64,000 nucleotides of DNA from Saccharomonospora glauca K62. Lineage in GTDB: Bacteria > Actinomycetota > Actinomycetes > Mycobacteriales > Pseudonocardiaceae. The notes below the pieces were generated by a model that worked only from the letters and a program-made list of their open reading frames with translations, searched no databases and was not told the DNA's origin. The stretch is from contig NZ_CM001484.1 of the NCBI RefSeq assembly GCF_000243395.2, positions 2,847,847 through 2,911,846 of the forward strand. The letters run 5' to 3'. Position numbers and translations under genes: made by a program. Each line of letters opens with the position of its first letter. Within the stretch, counting starts at the first letter, position 1. This document shows, in pieces, positions 55,061 through 63,486 of the stretch.

Positions 55061-55578
55061 GCAGAGCTTCAGGAACGGACGGGCCCGAGGACGTGGACGC
55101 CACGTTCGCCAAGATCGTGGCGGATCTGCGGGCAGAGGGGTTCGGCGCCGACAGCGACGACATCGAGGATCTCCTCGTGGACGACGAGGAGGACGGCGGA
55201 CGGGGCCGGACGCACCCACGGTCGAACCGCGAGCGGGAACTCCCCGCCTCCTCGGGCTGGCGCGAGTCGAGTACCGACTGGGACGAGACCATGTTCGGCG
55301 ACGACCGGACCATGGGGCTCGACGAGGACGACGAGGAGCACTTCGTCCCACCGGAACCGCCGCCGCTGCCCCGTCCCCGCAAGGGCGCGATCGTGGTCCT
55401 GCTGTTCTTCGTGGTGGGGGTGCTGCTGCTCGTCGCACCCGGCTTGATCGGCCTCTCCAGGTCGATCGCGCTGCCGCTGGGCATGCTCTCCCTCGCCACC
55501 GGCATCGCTCTCGCGCTGCTACGGGTCAGGCAGGGGCCGCCCGACGGGGCCGACCCCGTCAACGGCGCCCAGGTGTGA
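55057..55578 (+). CDS. Acidic membrane protein of unknown function
   Basis: A 173-residue protein. Residues 1-100 are strongly acidic (DDIEDLLVDDEEDG; LDEDDEEHFVPPEPPPLP), followed by a Pro-rich hinge, then two membrane helices at about 111-133 and 138-155 and a short polar tail. No signal sequence, so the acidic part is probably cytoplasmic. It is translationally coupled to the upstream hydrolase. Similar acidic-plus-two-helix proteins are found in other actinomycetes but have no known role. Confidence 0.75.
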   Translation: MSRASGTDGPEDVDATFAKIVADLRAEGFGADSDDIEDLLVDDEEDGGRGRTHPRSNRERELPASSGWRESSTDWDETMFGDDRTMGLDEDDEEHFVPPEPPPLPRPRKGAIVVLLFFVVGVLLLVAPGLIGLSRSIALPLGMLSLATGIALALLRVRQGPPDGADPVNGAQV

Positions 55579-55588
55579 CGTCCCGACC

Positions 55589-56446
55589 TCACGCGGGACC
55601 GGACTCGTCGAGCACGTCCCACAGCTCGGCGGGGCCGAGCACCGCGCACCCGTGTTCCCCCACCCGGCGTCGCAACGCTCGATCGGCCGTGGCCACGACG
55701 ACGTGGTCGCGGGGCCCGCTCGCCCGCAGCCGGGCCACCACCCGCACCACGGTGTCGTCGCCGTCGCCGGGCGCCTCCACGACCTCGACCCCCGGCACTC
55801 CCCCGACCCCTCGGGCCCGGCCCTCCGTCACCAGCACCACTCGTGGCCACCACCTCCAGTGCCGTCCGAGGTCGAGACCGAGGCGCGGCGCGACGACACC
55901 GCGAGCCGCCACCACGGCCAGCCGATCCCGCAGCCGCGCGGTGGCACCCGCCCGGTCCCGCCACCAACCGTCGGGACGGGAGCCCACCACGTTCGCGGAG
56001 TCCACGACGAGGACGGCCCGCCTGGCGAGCTGACCGCGCAGCTCGGGCCACGCCGCGGCGAGGCCGGAGGGCAACTCGGACGGCTCGACCTCGTCGGGCC
56101 GTACCCACCGCACCGAGACGTCGGGATCGGCAGGACCACGCGATTCCCCCTCCTCCCGCAGGGTCGCGAGCACGGTACGACCCCGCGTGTCGGGTTCCTC
56201 GACGGCGGCCAGCACGCGCACGGCCCGAGGCCCTACCCCGGCCTCCCACTCGACCGTCCCGATCGCCGTCGCGACCGGGGACTCACCGGAGGGCCCCGGA
56301 GCACCGAGCGGCGCCCACGGGCCGCCGTGGCCGGCTTCGGAGGCTCGGCGTCGCAGCAGCACCCCTCGTCGCGGGTCGGTCAGCAGCAGCCACCCCGCCC
56401 CGGACGGCTCCCGGCCGACGGAGTCCTCACTCGCACCTCGCGGCAT
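55589..56446 (-). CDS. Degenerate Nudix-like domain fused to a NYN/PIN-like domain
   Basis: A 285-residue protein with two parts. Residues 1-140 look like a Nudix fold: GAGWLLLTDPRRGVLLRRRAS, then GESPVATAIGTVEWEAGV where the Nudix box should be; the essential Arg-Glu of REVxEE is replaced by Gly-Thr, so hydrolase activity is doubtful. Residues about 145-285 resemble a NYN/PIN-like nuclease domain: VLVVDSANVVGSRPDGWWRDRAGATARLRDRL and VVVATADRALRRRVGEHG, with Asp at the expected sites. A role in RNA turnover is possible. It is 11 bp from the convergent upstream gene. Confidence 0.72.
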   Translation of the reverse strand: MPRGASEDSVGREPSGAGWLLLTDPRRGVLLRRRASEAGHGGPWAPLGAPGPSGESPVATAIGTVEWEAGVGPRAVRVLAAVEEPDTRGRTVLATLREEGESRGPADPDVSVRWVRPDEVEPSELPSGLAAAWPELRGQLARRAVLVVDSANVVGSRPDGWWRDRAGATARLRDRLAVVAARGVVAPRLGLDLGRHWRWWPRVVLVTEGRARGVGGVPGVEVVEAPGDGDDTVVRVVARLRASGPRDHVVVATADRALRRRVGEHGCAVLGPAELWDVLDESGPA

Positions 56447-56502
56447 CCCGCTCAGCCTAGTGGCGCGTGAGGCCTCCGCCCCGCGTCCGAGGTCACCTTG
56501 GC

Positions 56503-57444
56503 TCAGGCGCCGCGCTCACGAGCGAGGGCGGCGGCACCCACGATGGCGGTCGCGTCACCGAGCTGGGAGGTGCGGATGCGGGCGAGCGGCCGGTGACCGG
56601 CGCCGGTGAGCACCCTGGCGTAGTGTTCCCGCGCCTCGTCGGCGAACAGGGGCGCCGACTCCGCCACTCCGCCCGCGAGGACGATGACCTCGGGGTCGTA
56701 GACGTCGGCGATGAGGGCCAGTCCCTCACCGAGCCACCGGGCCAGCTCGGCGAACGCCTCCAGCGCCACGGGGTCGCCCTCCCTCGCCGCATGGGCGACA
56801 CGGCGTCCGGTGATGCTCGCGGGGTCCACCAGGTCCCGTGCCAGCACGGTCGACCGGGAGGGGTGGCGGGCCAGCAGCTCGACCGCGGTGGCGGCGAGCG
56901 CGGTGCCGCTGCAGTACCTCTCCCAGCAGCCGCGTCGACCGCACGGGCAGGGACGGCCGTCGGGGACCACCCGCAAGTGCCCCAGTTCCGGCGCCACGCC
57001 GTGCGAGCCCCTGAAGACCTTCCCGTCCAACAGCAGTCCCGCGCCGATACCGGTGCCGATCGCGAGCAGCAGCGCGACCCCCGCGCCGCGGGCCGCGCCG
57101 AAGCGGTGTTCCCCGATCGCGGCGGCGTTGGCGTCGTGTTCGAGCGTCACGGGGACGTTCAGCCGTTTCGACATCCGTTCCACCACGGGTGCCTCACGCC
57201 AGGGCAGGTGCGGGGCGAACAGCACCGAACGCCGATCGGACCGCACGAATCCCGCCACGGCCAGCCCCACGGCGTCCACCGTGTGCCGGGCCCGCAGTTC
57301 CTCGACCACCGTGGTGATGGCGTCCTCCAGCGCGTCCTCGGCACCCGGTGTGGCCACCCCGGCGAAGTCGAGCACGCTCCCCGTGTTGTCGACGACCCCG
57401 GCTCTCACACTGGTGCCGCCGACGTCAATCCCGATCGCGAGCAT
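56503..57444 (-). CDS. glk: ROK-family glucokinase
   Basis: A 313-residue ROK sugar kinase. ATP site MLAIGIDVGGTSVRAGVVD, catalytic LEHDANAAAIGEHRFG (Asp in HDANAA), GTGIGAG and the zinc motif CPCGRRGCWERYCSG are intact. It phosphorylates glucose to glucose 6-phosphate, probably with ATP. Unlike the ROK regulator at 460 it has no DNA-binding domain. The upstream gene overlaps its start by 20 bp, so it is the last gene of a multi-gene operon. Confidence 0.93.
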   Translation of the reverse strand: MLAIGIDVGGTSVRAGVVDNTGSVLDFAGVATPGAEDALEDAITTVVEELRARHTVDAVGLAVAGFVRSDRRSVLFAPHLPWREAPVVERMSKRLNVPVTLEHDANAAAIGEHRFGAARGAGVALLLAIGTGIGAGLLLDGKVFRGSHGVAPELGHLRVVPDGRPCPCGRRGCWERYCSGTALAATAVELLARHPSRSTVLARDLVDPASITGRRVAHAAREGDPVALEAFAELARWLGEGLALIADVYDPEVIVLAGGVAESAPLFADEAREHYARVLTGAGHRPLARIRTSQLGDATAIVGAAALARERGA

Positions 57445-57868
57445 CCGGCTCCCACCGGTCGCGAGGACGCACCGTGACGTGCTGGACTCGGCGGCCGCGA
57501 CGCTTCTCCGGCTCGGGCTTCCTCGGGGACGGCCGAAATCCGGGCAGGTGCACCCCGTCCTCGGGCTCCCACCGGTCGGCCAGCACGGCCCGCAACAGAG
57601 CCAACAGCTGGGTCACGTGTTCGAGCACCCGAGCGGCCACGTCCACGCGCTCACCCCGGCACAGCGCCACCACGGCACACAGCGGGCACCGGTCCCGGTC
57701 GTCACACGCCGCGGGGTTCTCCTCGTCGCGAGCTCGTCCGTGGCCCGCCGCGATCACGCCGTCCAGCCAGGGCCGGGCGCGTTCCAGCACCAGGTCCACG
57801 AGCAGCCGGACCTCCTCGACAAGTCGGGTGGCGTCCGGCTGCTCGGCACCGTTCTCGGTCGTCGTCAT
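57425..57868 (-). CDS. Conserved actinobacterial protein (Rv2183c-like)
   Basis: A 147-residue soluble, charged protein. A helical region with DRDRCPLCAVVALCRGER (three Cys) in the middle may bind a metal; the C-terminal half is rich in Arg and Pro. By position between an ArsA-like ATPase and other Rv2182c-Rv2187 orthologues it likely corresponds to Rv2183c. Function is unknown. ATG 57868 overlaps the stop of the ATPase (ATGA), and the gene overlaps glucokinase by 20 bp. Confidence 0.75.
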   Translation of the reverse strand: MTTTENGAEQPDATRLVEEVRLLVDLVLERARPWLDGVIAAGHGRARDEENPAACDDRDRCPLCAVVALCRGERVDVAARVLEHVTQLLALLRAVLADRWEPEDGVHLPGFRPSPRKPEPEKRRGRRVQHVTVRPRDRWEPDARDRD

Positions 57869-58998
57869 GTGGGTTTCTCCAAGTGCACGAGCAGCCCACG
57901 CGCGTCGGACTCGGCGCCGGTGAGGGTGTACGGGCGCAGGGCTTCCGGCAGTGCGACGAGCCTGCGGAAACCGTCCACGGTGATGGCGAGATCGTCGTCG
58001 ACGCGGGCGAGCTGGACGGTGGACTCCCGTGTCAGCGGCAGGACGACCCGCAGCTGGACCCCGGCCTCCACCTCGGTGGTCCGTAGCAGCGGGGTGACCT
58101 CGGGCTCCCCGAGCAGCGGGCTCTCCTGCCCGTAGAGTTCCTCCGCGATTTCGAGCAGGGCGGCCATCCCCACGGGTTCGACCGCGCGGTGTTCGACCAT
58201 CCGCAGTGTGCGGCCGGTGAGGCCGCTCTCGCGGAGTTCGGCGACCACCTGTTCCTGCTGGGCGCGCCGCGTACGTAACCACGTCGCCGCGGTACCGCGC
58301 CACCACCCGGCGGCGGGCATCATGCGGTTGACGATCACCCCGTCGACGGTGATGCCGCGTAACGCGAGCGCGGTCAGGGTGCGTCGTGTCTCGGCGGCCA
58401 CCACACGCTCGGGGGTGAGCACCAGCCGCACGGTGGTGGTCTCGTGGTCGGTGAGCATGGCGCGCAGCGACTCGACGTGCGCGGCGAAAGCGTCCACCGA
58501 CCGGGCCACGCGGGTGGCCGACCGTCGTGCGGGCAGCCTCCGGAGGTAACCGGTGACGGCCTCGGGCAGGGCGAGCAGCCGCAGAGTCTCGGCGGTGGGC
58601 CCGCAGTCCACGACGACGTTCTCCCAGGGTCCCTCGTCGGCGAGACGTCGTACCCGTCCGAGCGACAGCAGTTCGTCCACACCGGGCAACACGGTGAGTT
58701 CCTCGGCGTCGAGCGTGTCCAGGCCCAGCCCCGACAGCATCGTCCTCAGCTCGCCACGCAGTGTGTCCCACGCATCGTCCACGAGGGCGCGGGCGTCGAT
58801 CTGCGCACCGTACAGGAAACTGTCCACTTCGGAGGGCTCGTCGGTGAGCGTTCCGCCCACGGCGTCCGCGAGCGAGTGGGCCGGGTCGGTGGAGACCACC
58901 AACGTCTTGCGCCCCCGGCTCGCCAGGCACGCGCCCGTCGCGGCGGCAAGAGTGGTCTTGCCGACGCCGCCTTTTCCGGTGAACAGCAGGACACGCAC
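57865..58998 (-). CDS. ArsA/GET3-like ATPase (Rv2184c-like)
   Basis: A 377-residue P-loop ATPase of the ArsA/Get3 anion-transport family. Deviant Walker A FTGKGGVGKTTLAAATG (residues 6-22), STDPAHSLADAVG switch region, VVVDCGPTAETLRLLALPE and VIVNRMMP are present. There is no ArsB neighbour nor arsenic-binding cysteine pattern, so an arsenite pump is unlikely; a chaperone or sorting role is more probable. The C-terminal domain (LRVVLPLTRESTVQLARVDDDLAITVDG) is as in mycobacterial homologues. It starts at GTG 58998. Confidence 0.88.
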   Translation of the reverse strand: MRVLLFTGKGGVGKTTLAAATGACLASRGRKTLVVSTDPAHSLADAVGGTLTDEPSEVDSFLYGAQIDARALVDDAWDTLRGELRTMLSGLGLDTLDAEELTVLPGVDELLSLGRVRRLADEGPWENVVVDCGPTAETLRLLALPEAVTGYLRRLPARRSATRVARSVDAFAAHVESLRAMLTDHETTTVRLVLTPERVVAAETRRTLTALALRGITVDGVIVNRMMPAAGWWRGTAATWLRTRRAQQEQVVAELRESGLTGRTLRMVEHRAVEPVGMAALLEIAEELYGQESPLLGEPEVTPLLRTTEVEAGVQLRVVLPLTRESTVQLARVDDDLAITVDGFRRLVALPEALRPYTLTGAESDARGLLVHLEKPT

Positions 58999-58999
58999 G

Positions 59000-59443
59000 T
59001 CAGCTCCGGCTCTCCACCCGGCGTTTGAGTTCCCGCAGCGCCGTGTCCATGATCATCTTTTCGGCCTTGCGGCGCAGCAGGCCGATCATGGGCAGCGACA
59101 GCTCCACCGACAGCGAGTAGGTCACGCGCGTACGGTTGGCGTCGATCGGCTCCAGCAGGTACCGGCCCTCCTGGGCCTTCTGCATTTGCCCCTTCACCAG
59201 ATGCCAGCTCACCGACAGTCCGTCGTCGGCCCAGTCGTAGGCGAGGGTGTAGACGTCCTTCACCGGTCCGGAGTCGAGAGTGAAGCGGACCTCGGCGGCC
59301 CGGCCCTTGTCGTCCGTGGCGAGTATCTCGGTCTCGCGCACGGCCTTCGCCCACTCCGGATACGCCGGCAGATCGGCGATGACGGCCATGATGGCGGCCG
59401 GGGCGGCTTCGATCTCGATGGACTGCGTGGACTGCTCCGCCAT
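59000..59443 (-). CDS. SRPBCC (polyketide cyclase/START-like) protein, Rv2185c-like
   Basis: A 147-residue START-fold protein. It begins with SIEIEAAPAAIMAVIADLPAYPEWAKAVRETEIL, a typical SRPBCC pattern in which a hydrophobic cavity binds a lipid or other ligand, and ends with a long helix LPMIGLLRRKAEKMIMDTALRELKRRVE. It is next to a second SRPBCC protein and FadD15, suggesting a role in lipid metabolism or binding. ATG 59443. Confidence 0.9.
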   Translation of the reverse strand: MAEQSTQSIEIEAAPAAIMAVIADLPAYPEWAKAVRETEILATDDKGRAAEVRFTLDSGPVKDVYTLAYDWADDGLSVSWHLVKGQMQKAQEGRYLLEPIDANRTRVTYSLSVELSLPMIGLLRRKAEKMIMDTALRELKRRVESRS

Positions 59444-59476
59444 GAGGCTAGAGCGTAGCGGCCCGTGACCCGAGGC

Positions 59477-60265
59477 TCACCAGCGCAGCACGTACGGGGT
59501 GGCGGTGCGCTGGAAGTGACCGACGTTACGGCACTCGGTGAGGCCGACGCGCAACCGCCGCGACAGCGGTTGGTGGACGTGCCCGAACAACGCCCACCTC
59601 GGCTGCTGCGAGCGCACGAGGTCGAGCAGGGCTCGCGAGCCGGTCTCCAACCTGCGGGAGACCACGTCGTAGGTGAGTTCGGGCAGGGCCGGCGGGATGT
59701 GGCTGCACATCACGTCCACTTCGCCCAGCGCCGCCACCCGGCTGTCGAACTCCTCCCTGGACACCAGGTGGGGCCGCCAGACCCCGCTGCGCTTCGGCAC
59801 CACACCGTCCGGCAGCAACGAACCGCCCACGAACCCGAACCGCAGCCCCCCGATCTCCACCACCCGGCCGTCCACCAGGTGCAGGCCGTCGCCGGTGAAC
59901 TCGGACCACAACGCCGGGGCGTCGACGTTGCCCGGAATGGCGTAGGTCGGCGCCGTCATCGCGGGGAAGATCCGGGCGTACTGCTCGCGTACCGCCTCGT
60001 CGACGGCGGCGGCCGGGTCGTCGAGGCTTGCCCACAACGACTTCACGAACGCGTTCATCTCCGCGGCAGTGCCCTCCCGGCGCAGCCTCGCGAACGTGCT
60101 GACGTTCTCCACCCCGAACAGCCGACCGAAGATCCCGCCGCCGTGGTCGTGGTAGTCGATGAAGTCGAGCAGGTCCCCGAGCACGATCAGGGCGTCCGCT
60201 CCCTCGCCCGCCCGCGCCAGGGCCTCGTGGTTGCCGTGCACGTCCGAAACGACATGTACCCGCAC
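59477..60265 (-). CDS. Metallophosphoesterase
   Basis: A 262-residue calcineurin-like phosphoesterase. Metal motifs are VVSDVHGNHEAL (DxH), VLGDLLDF (GD), AIPGNVD (GNxD), CSHIPP and LFGHVHQP (GHxH). It acts on a phosphoester; nucleotide or protein substrate unknown. GTG 60265 (VRVHVVSDVHG) is preferred as it gives the short N-terminus usual for this family and has AGGG upstream; GTG 60274 is possible. It is 10 bp after the next SRPBCC gene on the same strand. Confidence 0.88.
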   Translation of the reverse strand: MRVHVVSDVHGNHEALARAGEGADALIVLGDLLDFIDYHDHGGGIFGRLFGVENVSTFARLRREGTAAEMNAFVKSLWASLDDPAAAVDEAVREQYARIFPAMTAPTYAIPGNVDAPALWSEFTGDGLHLVDGRVVEIGGLRFGFVGGSLLPDGVVPKRSGVWRPHLVSREEFDSRVAALGEVDVMCSHIPPALPELTYDVVSRRLETGSRALLDLVRSQQPRWALFGHVHQPLSRRLRVGLTECRNVGHFQRTATPYVLRW

Positions 60266-60275
60266 GGACGACACC

Positions 60276-60686
60276 CTAGCCGGGACCGGGCGAGGCGGGT
60301 GCCACGCCGGGTTCGCGACCGTCCTCCAGTACTTCCTTCAGACCGAACGCGATGGCCTTCGCGGCTCGGGCCCTGCGGTCGGCCTCCCGGCGCAGCCGGG
60401 ACGGGGTGAGTCGCGGCCCGACCGGATCGGCGCGCAGGAAGTAGTGCAGGACCGTGCCGTCGAGCACGGGTTCCAGCCACACCTCCATCGTCCCGACGAG
60501 GGCTCCGCGCACGGTCCAACGCAGCCCCTCGTCACCTCGGTCGGTGTAGACTTCCAGCACGAGATCGGGCCAGTACGACCGCCACGACCGCGGGTCCGCG
60601 AACGCTGCGGCCACCGTGCTCGGCGGTACCGCGATGAAGGTCTCGTCGACAATGTCGAGAGCGGGTGCGTTCTCGTTCACTGACAC
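60276..60686 (-). CDS. SRPBCC-family protein, Rv2186c-like
   Basis: A 136-residue protein with IVDETFIAVPPSTVAAAFADPRSWRSYWPDLVLEVYTDRGDEGLRWTVRGALVGTMEVWLEPVLDG (seen in parts), typical of the SRPBCC fold, and a basic C-terminal helix rich in Arg and Ala. Likely orthologue of Rv2186c. GTG 60686 is the probable start; the ribosome site is weak, so GTG 60680 or ATG 60731 remain possible. It is divergent from fadD15. Confidence 0.8.
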   Translation of the reverse strand: MSVNENAPALDIVDETFIAVPPSTVAAAFADPRSWRSYWPDLVLEVYTDRGDEGLRWTVRGALVGTMEVWLEPVLDGTVLHYFLRADPVGPRLTPSRLRREADRRARAAKAIAFGLKEVLEDGREPGVAPASPGPG

Positions 60687-60796
60687 CAGTGCAGAATCGC
60701 ACGACTTACGGAGACCACAGCCCCCGGGCATAGCCAAACCGCTTTCCAGGAGTTAGGTTGACCGCCGAGTAACATCTGTAGAACACGGAGGTTCAC

Positions 60797-62593
60797 GTGC
60801 GCGAGTACAGCGCTCCCGCGATCGCTGCGGTTGCCGACGACGAGAACATGTCCGACGTCGTGTGGGTCAACGCCGAGCGGTTCGGGGAGACCGTGAGTTT
60901 CCGCCGACAGCTCGATGGATCGTGGCGGGACGTCACCGCCAGGGAGTTCGCCGCGCAGGTTCTCTCCGTCGCGAAGGGTCTCGTGAAAGCCGGCGTCAAG
61001 CAGGGCGACCGAGTGGCCCTGATGTCCAAGACCCGATACGAGTGGACGCTGATCGACTTCGCGATCTGGGCCGCCGGTGGCATCACCGTCCCGATCTACG
61101 AGACCTCCTCGGCGGAACAGGCGCACTGGATCCTCACCGACTCCGGCGCGAAGGTCGCCGTCGTCGAGACCGCCGCCCACGCCGAGACGATCGAGTCGGT
61201 ACGCGGCCGGCTCTCCGATCTCGAACACGTCTACCAGATCGAGGGCGACAAGCCCGCCGTCGAGCAGCTCACCGAGCTCGGCAAGGACTTGGCCGACGAC
61301 GAGATCCACGGCCGCCGTCGCGCCGTGAAGGCGAACGATACGGCCACAATCGTCTACACGTCCGGCACCACGGGCCGCCCCAAGGGCGTCGTCCTCACCC
61401 ACCGCAACCTGCTGGCCGAGGTCCGCGCCGACATCAAGGCGTTCCCCAAGCTGATGGAGGCGGGCAACTCCCTGTTGCTGTTCCTCCCGCTGGCCCACAT
61501 CCTCGCCCGCGCCATCGCGCTGACCGCCTTCACCTCGCGTGTCACCCTCGGTCACACCCCCGACATCAAAAATCTCGTCGGTGACCTCGGCACGTTCCGG
61601 CCCACGTTCGTGGTCGCCGTGCCGCGCGTGTTCGAGAAGGTCTACAACACCGCCAAGCTGAAGGCCCACTCGGAGGGCAAGGGCAAGATCTTCGACGCGG
61701 CCGAGGCCACCGCCGTCGCCTACAGCCGGGCCAAGGACACCGGCCGCATCGGGTTCGGGCTGCGGTTGAAGCACGCCGTGTTCGACAAGCTCGTGTACAC
61801 CAAGCTGCGCGCCGCGCTCGGCGGACGCTGCATCGCGGCCGTCTCGGGCGGTGCCCCGCTGGGTGGGCGGCTCGCGCACTTCTTCCGCGGCCTCGGCGTG
61901 CCGGTCTTCGAGGGCTACGGTCTGACCGAGACGTCCGCGGCGGCCCACGTGAACACCGAGGAAGCGTTCAAGGTCGGCACCGTGGGCAGGCCGGTGGCGG
62001 GCACGTCGGTGCGTATCGCCTCCGACGGCGAGGTGCTGTTGAAGGGTGACGTCGTCTTCACCCGGTACTGGAACAACGAGCAGGCCACCGGCGAGTCGCT
62101 GGAGGACGGCTGGTTCCACACCGGCGACCTCGGCGAACTCGACGACGAGGGCTTCCTGAAGATCACCGGCCGCAAGAAGGAGATCATCGTCACCGCCGGC
62201 GGCAAGAACGTCGCGCCCGCGGGCCTGGAGGACACGCTCAAGGCCAACCCGTTGATCAGCCAGGCGATGGTGGTGGGCGACAAGCGGCCGTTCATCGGGG
62301 CCCTGATCACGATCGACGAGGAGTTCTTCCCCACCTGGAAGTCCCAGCACGGCAAGCCGGAGAACGCGACGGTGGCCGACCTCGTCGACGACGCCGATCT
62401 CCGGGCCTCGGTCCAGGAAGCGGTCGACGAGGCCAACAAGCAGGTCTCGCACGCCGAGGCGATCAAGAAGTTCGTCATCCTGCCGAACGACTTCACCGAG
62501 GCGGGCGGCGAGGTGACCCCGAGCATGAAGCTCAAGCGCAACGTGGTCAGCAAGAACTACGCGAACGCGATCGAGCAGCTCTACACGAAGTAG
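60797..62593 (+). CDS. fadD15: Long-chain fatty-acyl-CoA ligase (FadD15-like)
   Basis: A 598-residue adenylate-forming enzyme that activates fatty acids with ATP to acyl-CoA. Motifs: P-loop-like YTSGTTGRPKG, FEGYGLTETS, DGWFHTGDLGELDDEGFLKITGRKKEIIVTAGGKNVAP (in part) and a C-terminal Lys (GEVTPSMKLKR) for catalysis. By order with PlsC, ArsA-like ATPase and SRPBCC proteins it matches M. tuberculosis Rv2187 (fadD15). GTG 60797 has CGGAGG upstream. It is followed by a strong hairpin. Confidence 0.94.
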   Translation: MREYSAPAIAAVADDENMSDVVWVNAERFGETVSFRRQLDGSWRDVTAREFAAQVLSVAKGLVKAGVKQGDRVALMSKTRYEWTLIDFAIWAAGGITVPIYETSSAEQAHWILTDSGAKVAVVETAAHAETIESVRGRLSDLEHVYQIEGDKPAVEQLTELGKDLADDEIHGRRRAVKANDTATIVYTSGTTGRPKGVVLTHRNLLAEVRADIKAFPKLMEAGNSLLLFLPLAHILARAIALTAFTSRVTLGHTPDIKNLVGDLGTFRPTFVVAVPRVFEKVYNTAKLKAHSEGKGKIFDAAEATAVAYSRAKDTGRIGFGLRLKHAVFDKLVYTKLRAALGGRCIAAVSGGAPLGGRLAHFFRGLGVPVFEGYGLTETSAAAHVNTEEAFKVGTVGRPVAGTSVRIASDGEVLLKGDVVFTRYWNNEQATGESLEDGWFHTGDLGELDDEGFLKITGRKKEIIVTAGGKNVAPAGLEDTLKANPLISQAMVVGDKRPFIGALITIDEEFFPTWKSQHGKPENATVADLVDDADLRASVQEAVDEANKQVSHAEAIKKFVILPNDFTEAGGEVTPSMKLKRNVVSKNYANAIEQLYTK

Positions 62594-62597
62594 ACCT

Positions 62598-62637
62598 CGG
62601 TCGGCCGCGGGCCGCTTCCCGCGCCCGCGGCCGACCG
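62598..62637. terminator. Bidirectional hairpin terminator
   Basis: Perfect 15-bp arms (62598-62612 with 62623-62637), 10-base loop, filling the gap between fadD15 and the convergent TetR gene at 62639. Confidence 0.85.
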
Positions 62638-62638
62638 C

Positions 62639-63388
62639 TCACGACCGGGTCCCGCCGCGGTCGGCCACAGTGGCCTCGATCCCGGTGAGAAGGCGGTCGA
62701 GAGCCCGGTCGAACAGGGCCTCGGCGTCCAGTCTCGACAGAAGCGACTCGGTCACGAAGCGGGTGAAGTATGGGTACTCCCCGCTGTCGGCGATCTTCCT
62801 CACGTACGCGTCGAGGGCGCGTTCGGCTTCTTCCGCGTCCGGCTCGGCCCCGAACACCTCGGCCAGGTCGAGTTCCTGACGGACGTGTCCGACGGTCCAG
62901 GTGCCCACCAACAGGACCGTCTCCATCATCTCGTCGATGTCGAGCCCGAGACCGTCCACGAGCTCCAGGGACCGCTCGAAGTACCGGAGCGCGTTCGGCC
63001 CGAGGACGGGCCGCGACCCCCACACCCGTAGCAACCACGGATGCGCGCGCAGCACGTCGCGGTAGGCGTGGGCGAGCTTCCGCAGGTCTCGCCGCCATCG
63101 GCCGGTGGGTTCGGGCCATTCCTGCCGGGCGTACATGCGGTCGGCGACGAGCTCGATGAGCGACTCCTTGTTCGCCACATACCGGTAGAGACTCATCGCG
63201 CCGGTGCCCAGTTCGGTGGCGACCCTGCGCATGGTGACCGCGTCGAGCCCCTCGCTGTCGGCGATCGCGATGGCCGCGTCGGCGATCTGTTCTCTCGTGT
63301 AGGAAGGCGCCGGCCCGCGCGCGGGCCGCGGTGAGGTGGTCCACAACCGGAGCCGCGTTCGAAGGGGCGACTCCCCGTTCGTTGCCAT
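62639..63388 (-). CDS. TetR/AcrR regulator with TetR_C-like domain
   Basis: A 249-residue repressor. Helix-turn-helix: QIADAAIAIADSEGLDAVTMRRVATELGTGAMSLYRYVANKESL (in part; about 32-75). The C-terminal part (HPWLLRVWGSRPVLGPNALRYFERSLELVDGLG) resembles the TetR C-terminal domain found in regulators of drug efflux. ATG 63388 is chosen; TTG 63421 is in frame. It is divergent from a DrrA-like exporter ATPase and probably represses it. Confidence 0.9.
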   Translation of the reverse strand: MATNGESPLRTRLRLWTTSPRPARGPAPSYTREQIADAAIAIADSEGLDAVTMRRVATELGTGAMSLYRYVANKESLIELVADRMYARQEWPEPTGRWRRDLRKLAHAYRDVLRAHPWLLRVWGSRPVLGPNALRYFERSLELVDGLGLDIDEMMETVLLVGTWTVGHVRQELDLAEVFGAEPDAEEAERALDAYVRKIADSGEYPYFTRFVTESLLSRLDAEALFDRALDRLLTGIEATVADRGGTRS

Positions 63389-63420
63389 ATCCGTCCGATC
63401 GACGAACACCGTCAATTGCA

Positions 63421-63454
63421 TTGCGTACGTTGTACTCGGTTGGCTAGTTTAGCC
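63421..63454 (+). promoter_or_regulatory. Promoter and operator candidate of the DrrA-like exporter
   Basis: TTGCGT (63421-63426) and TAGTTT (63445-63450) are 18 bases apart and could be -35 and -10 boxes. A perfect repeat GGCTA-gtt-TAGCC (63442-63454) overlaps the -10 box, a suitable place for repression by the divergent TetR protein. Confidence 0.45.
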
Positions 63455-63486
63455 GCGTACAGCTCACCCAGTTCTGGGGGAAATCC

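Noticed and set aside
57865-58998. Arsenite pump ATPase
   Set aside because: ArsA-like fold, but no ArsB, ArsR or arsenic-binding cysteines; neighbours match a conserved lipid-related block.
60677-62452. Open frame of 591 codons antisense to fadD15
   Set aside because: Shadow of a strongly conserved ligase gene.
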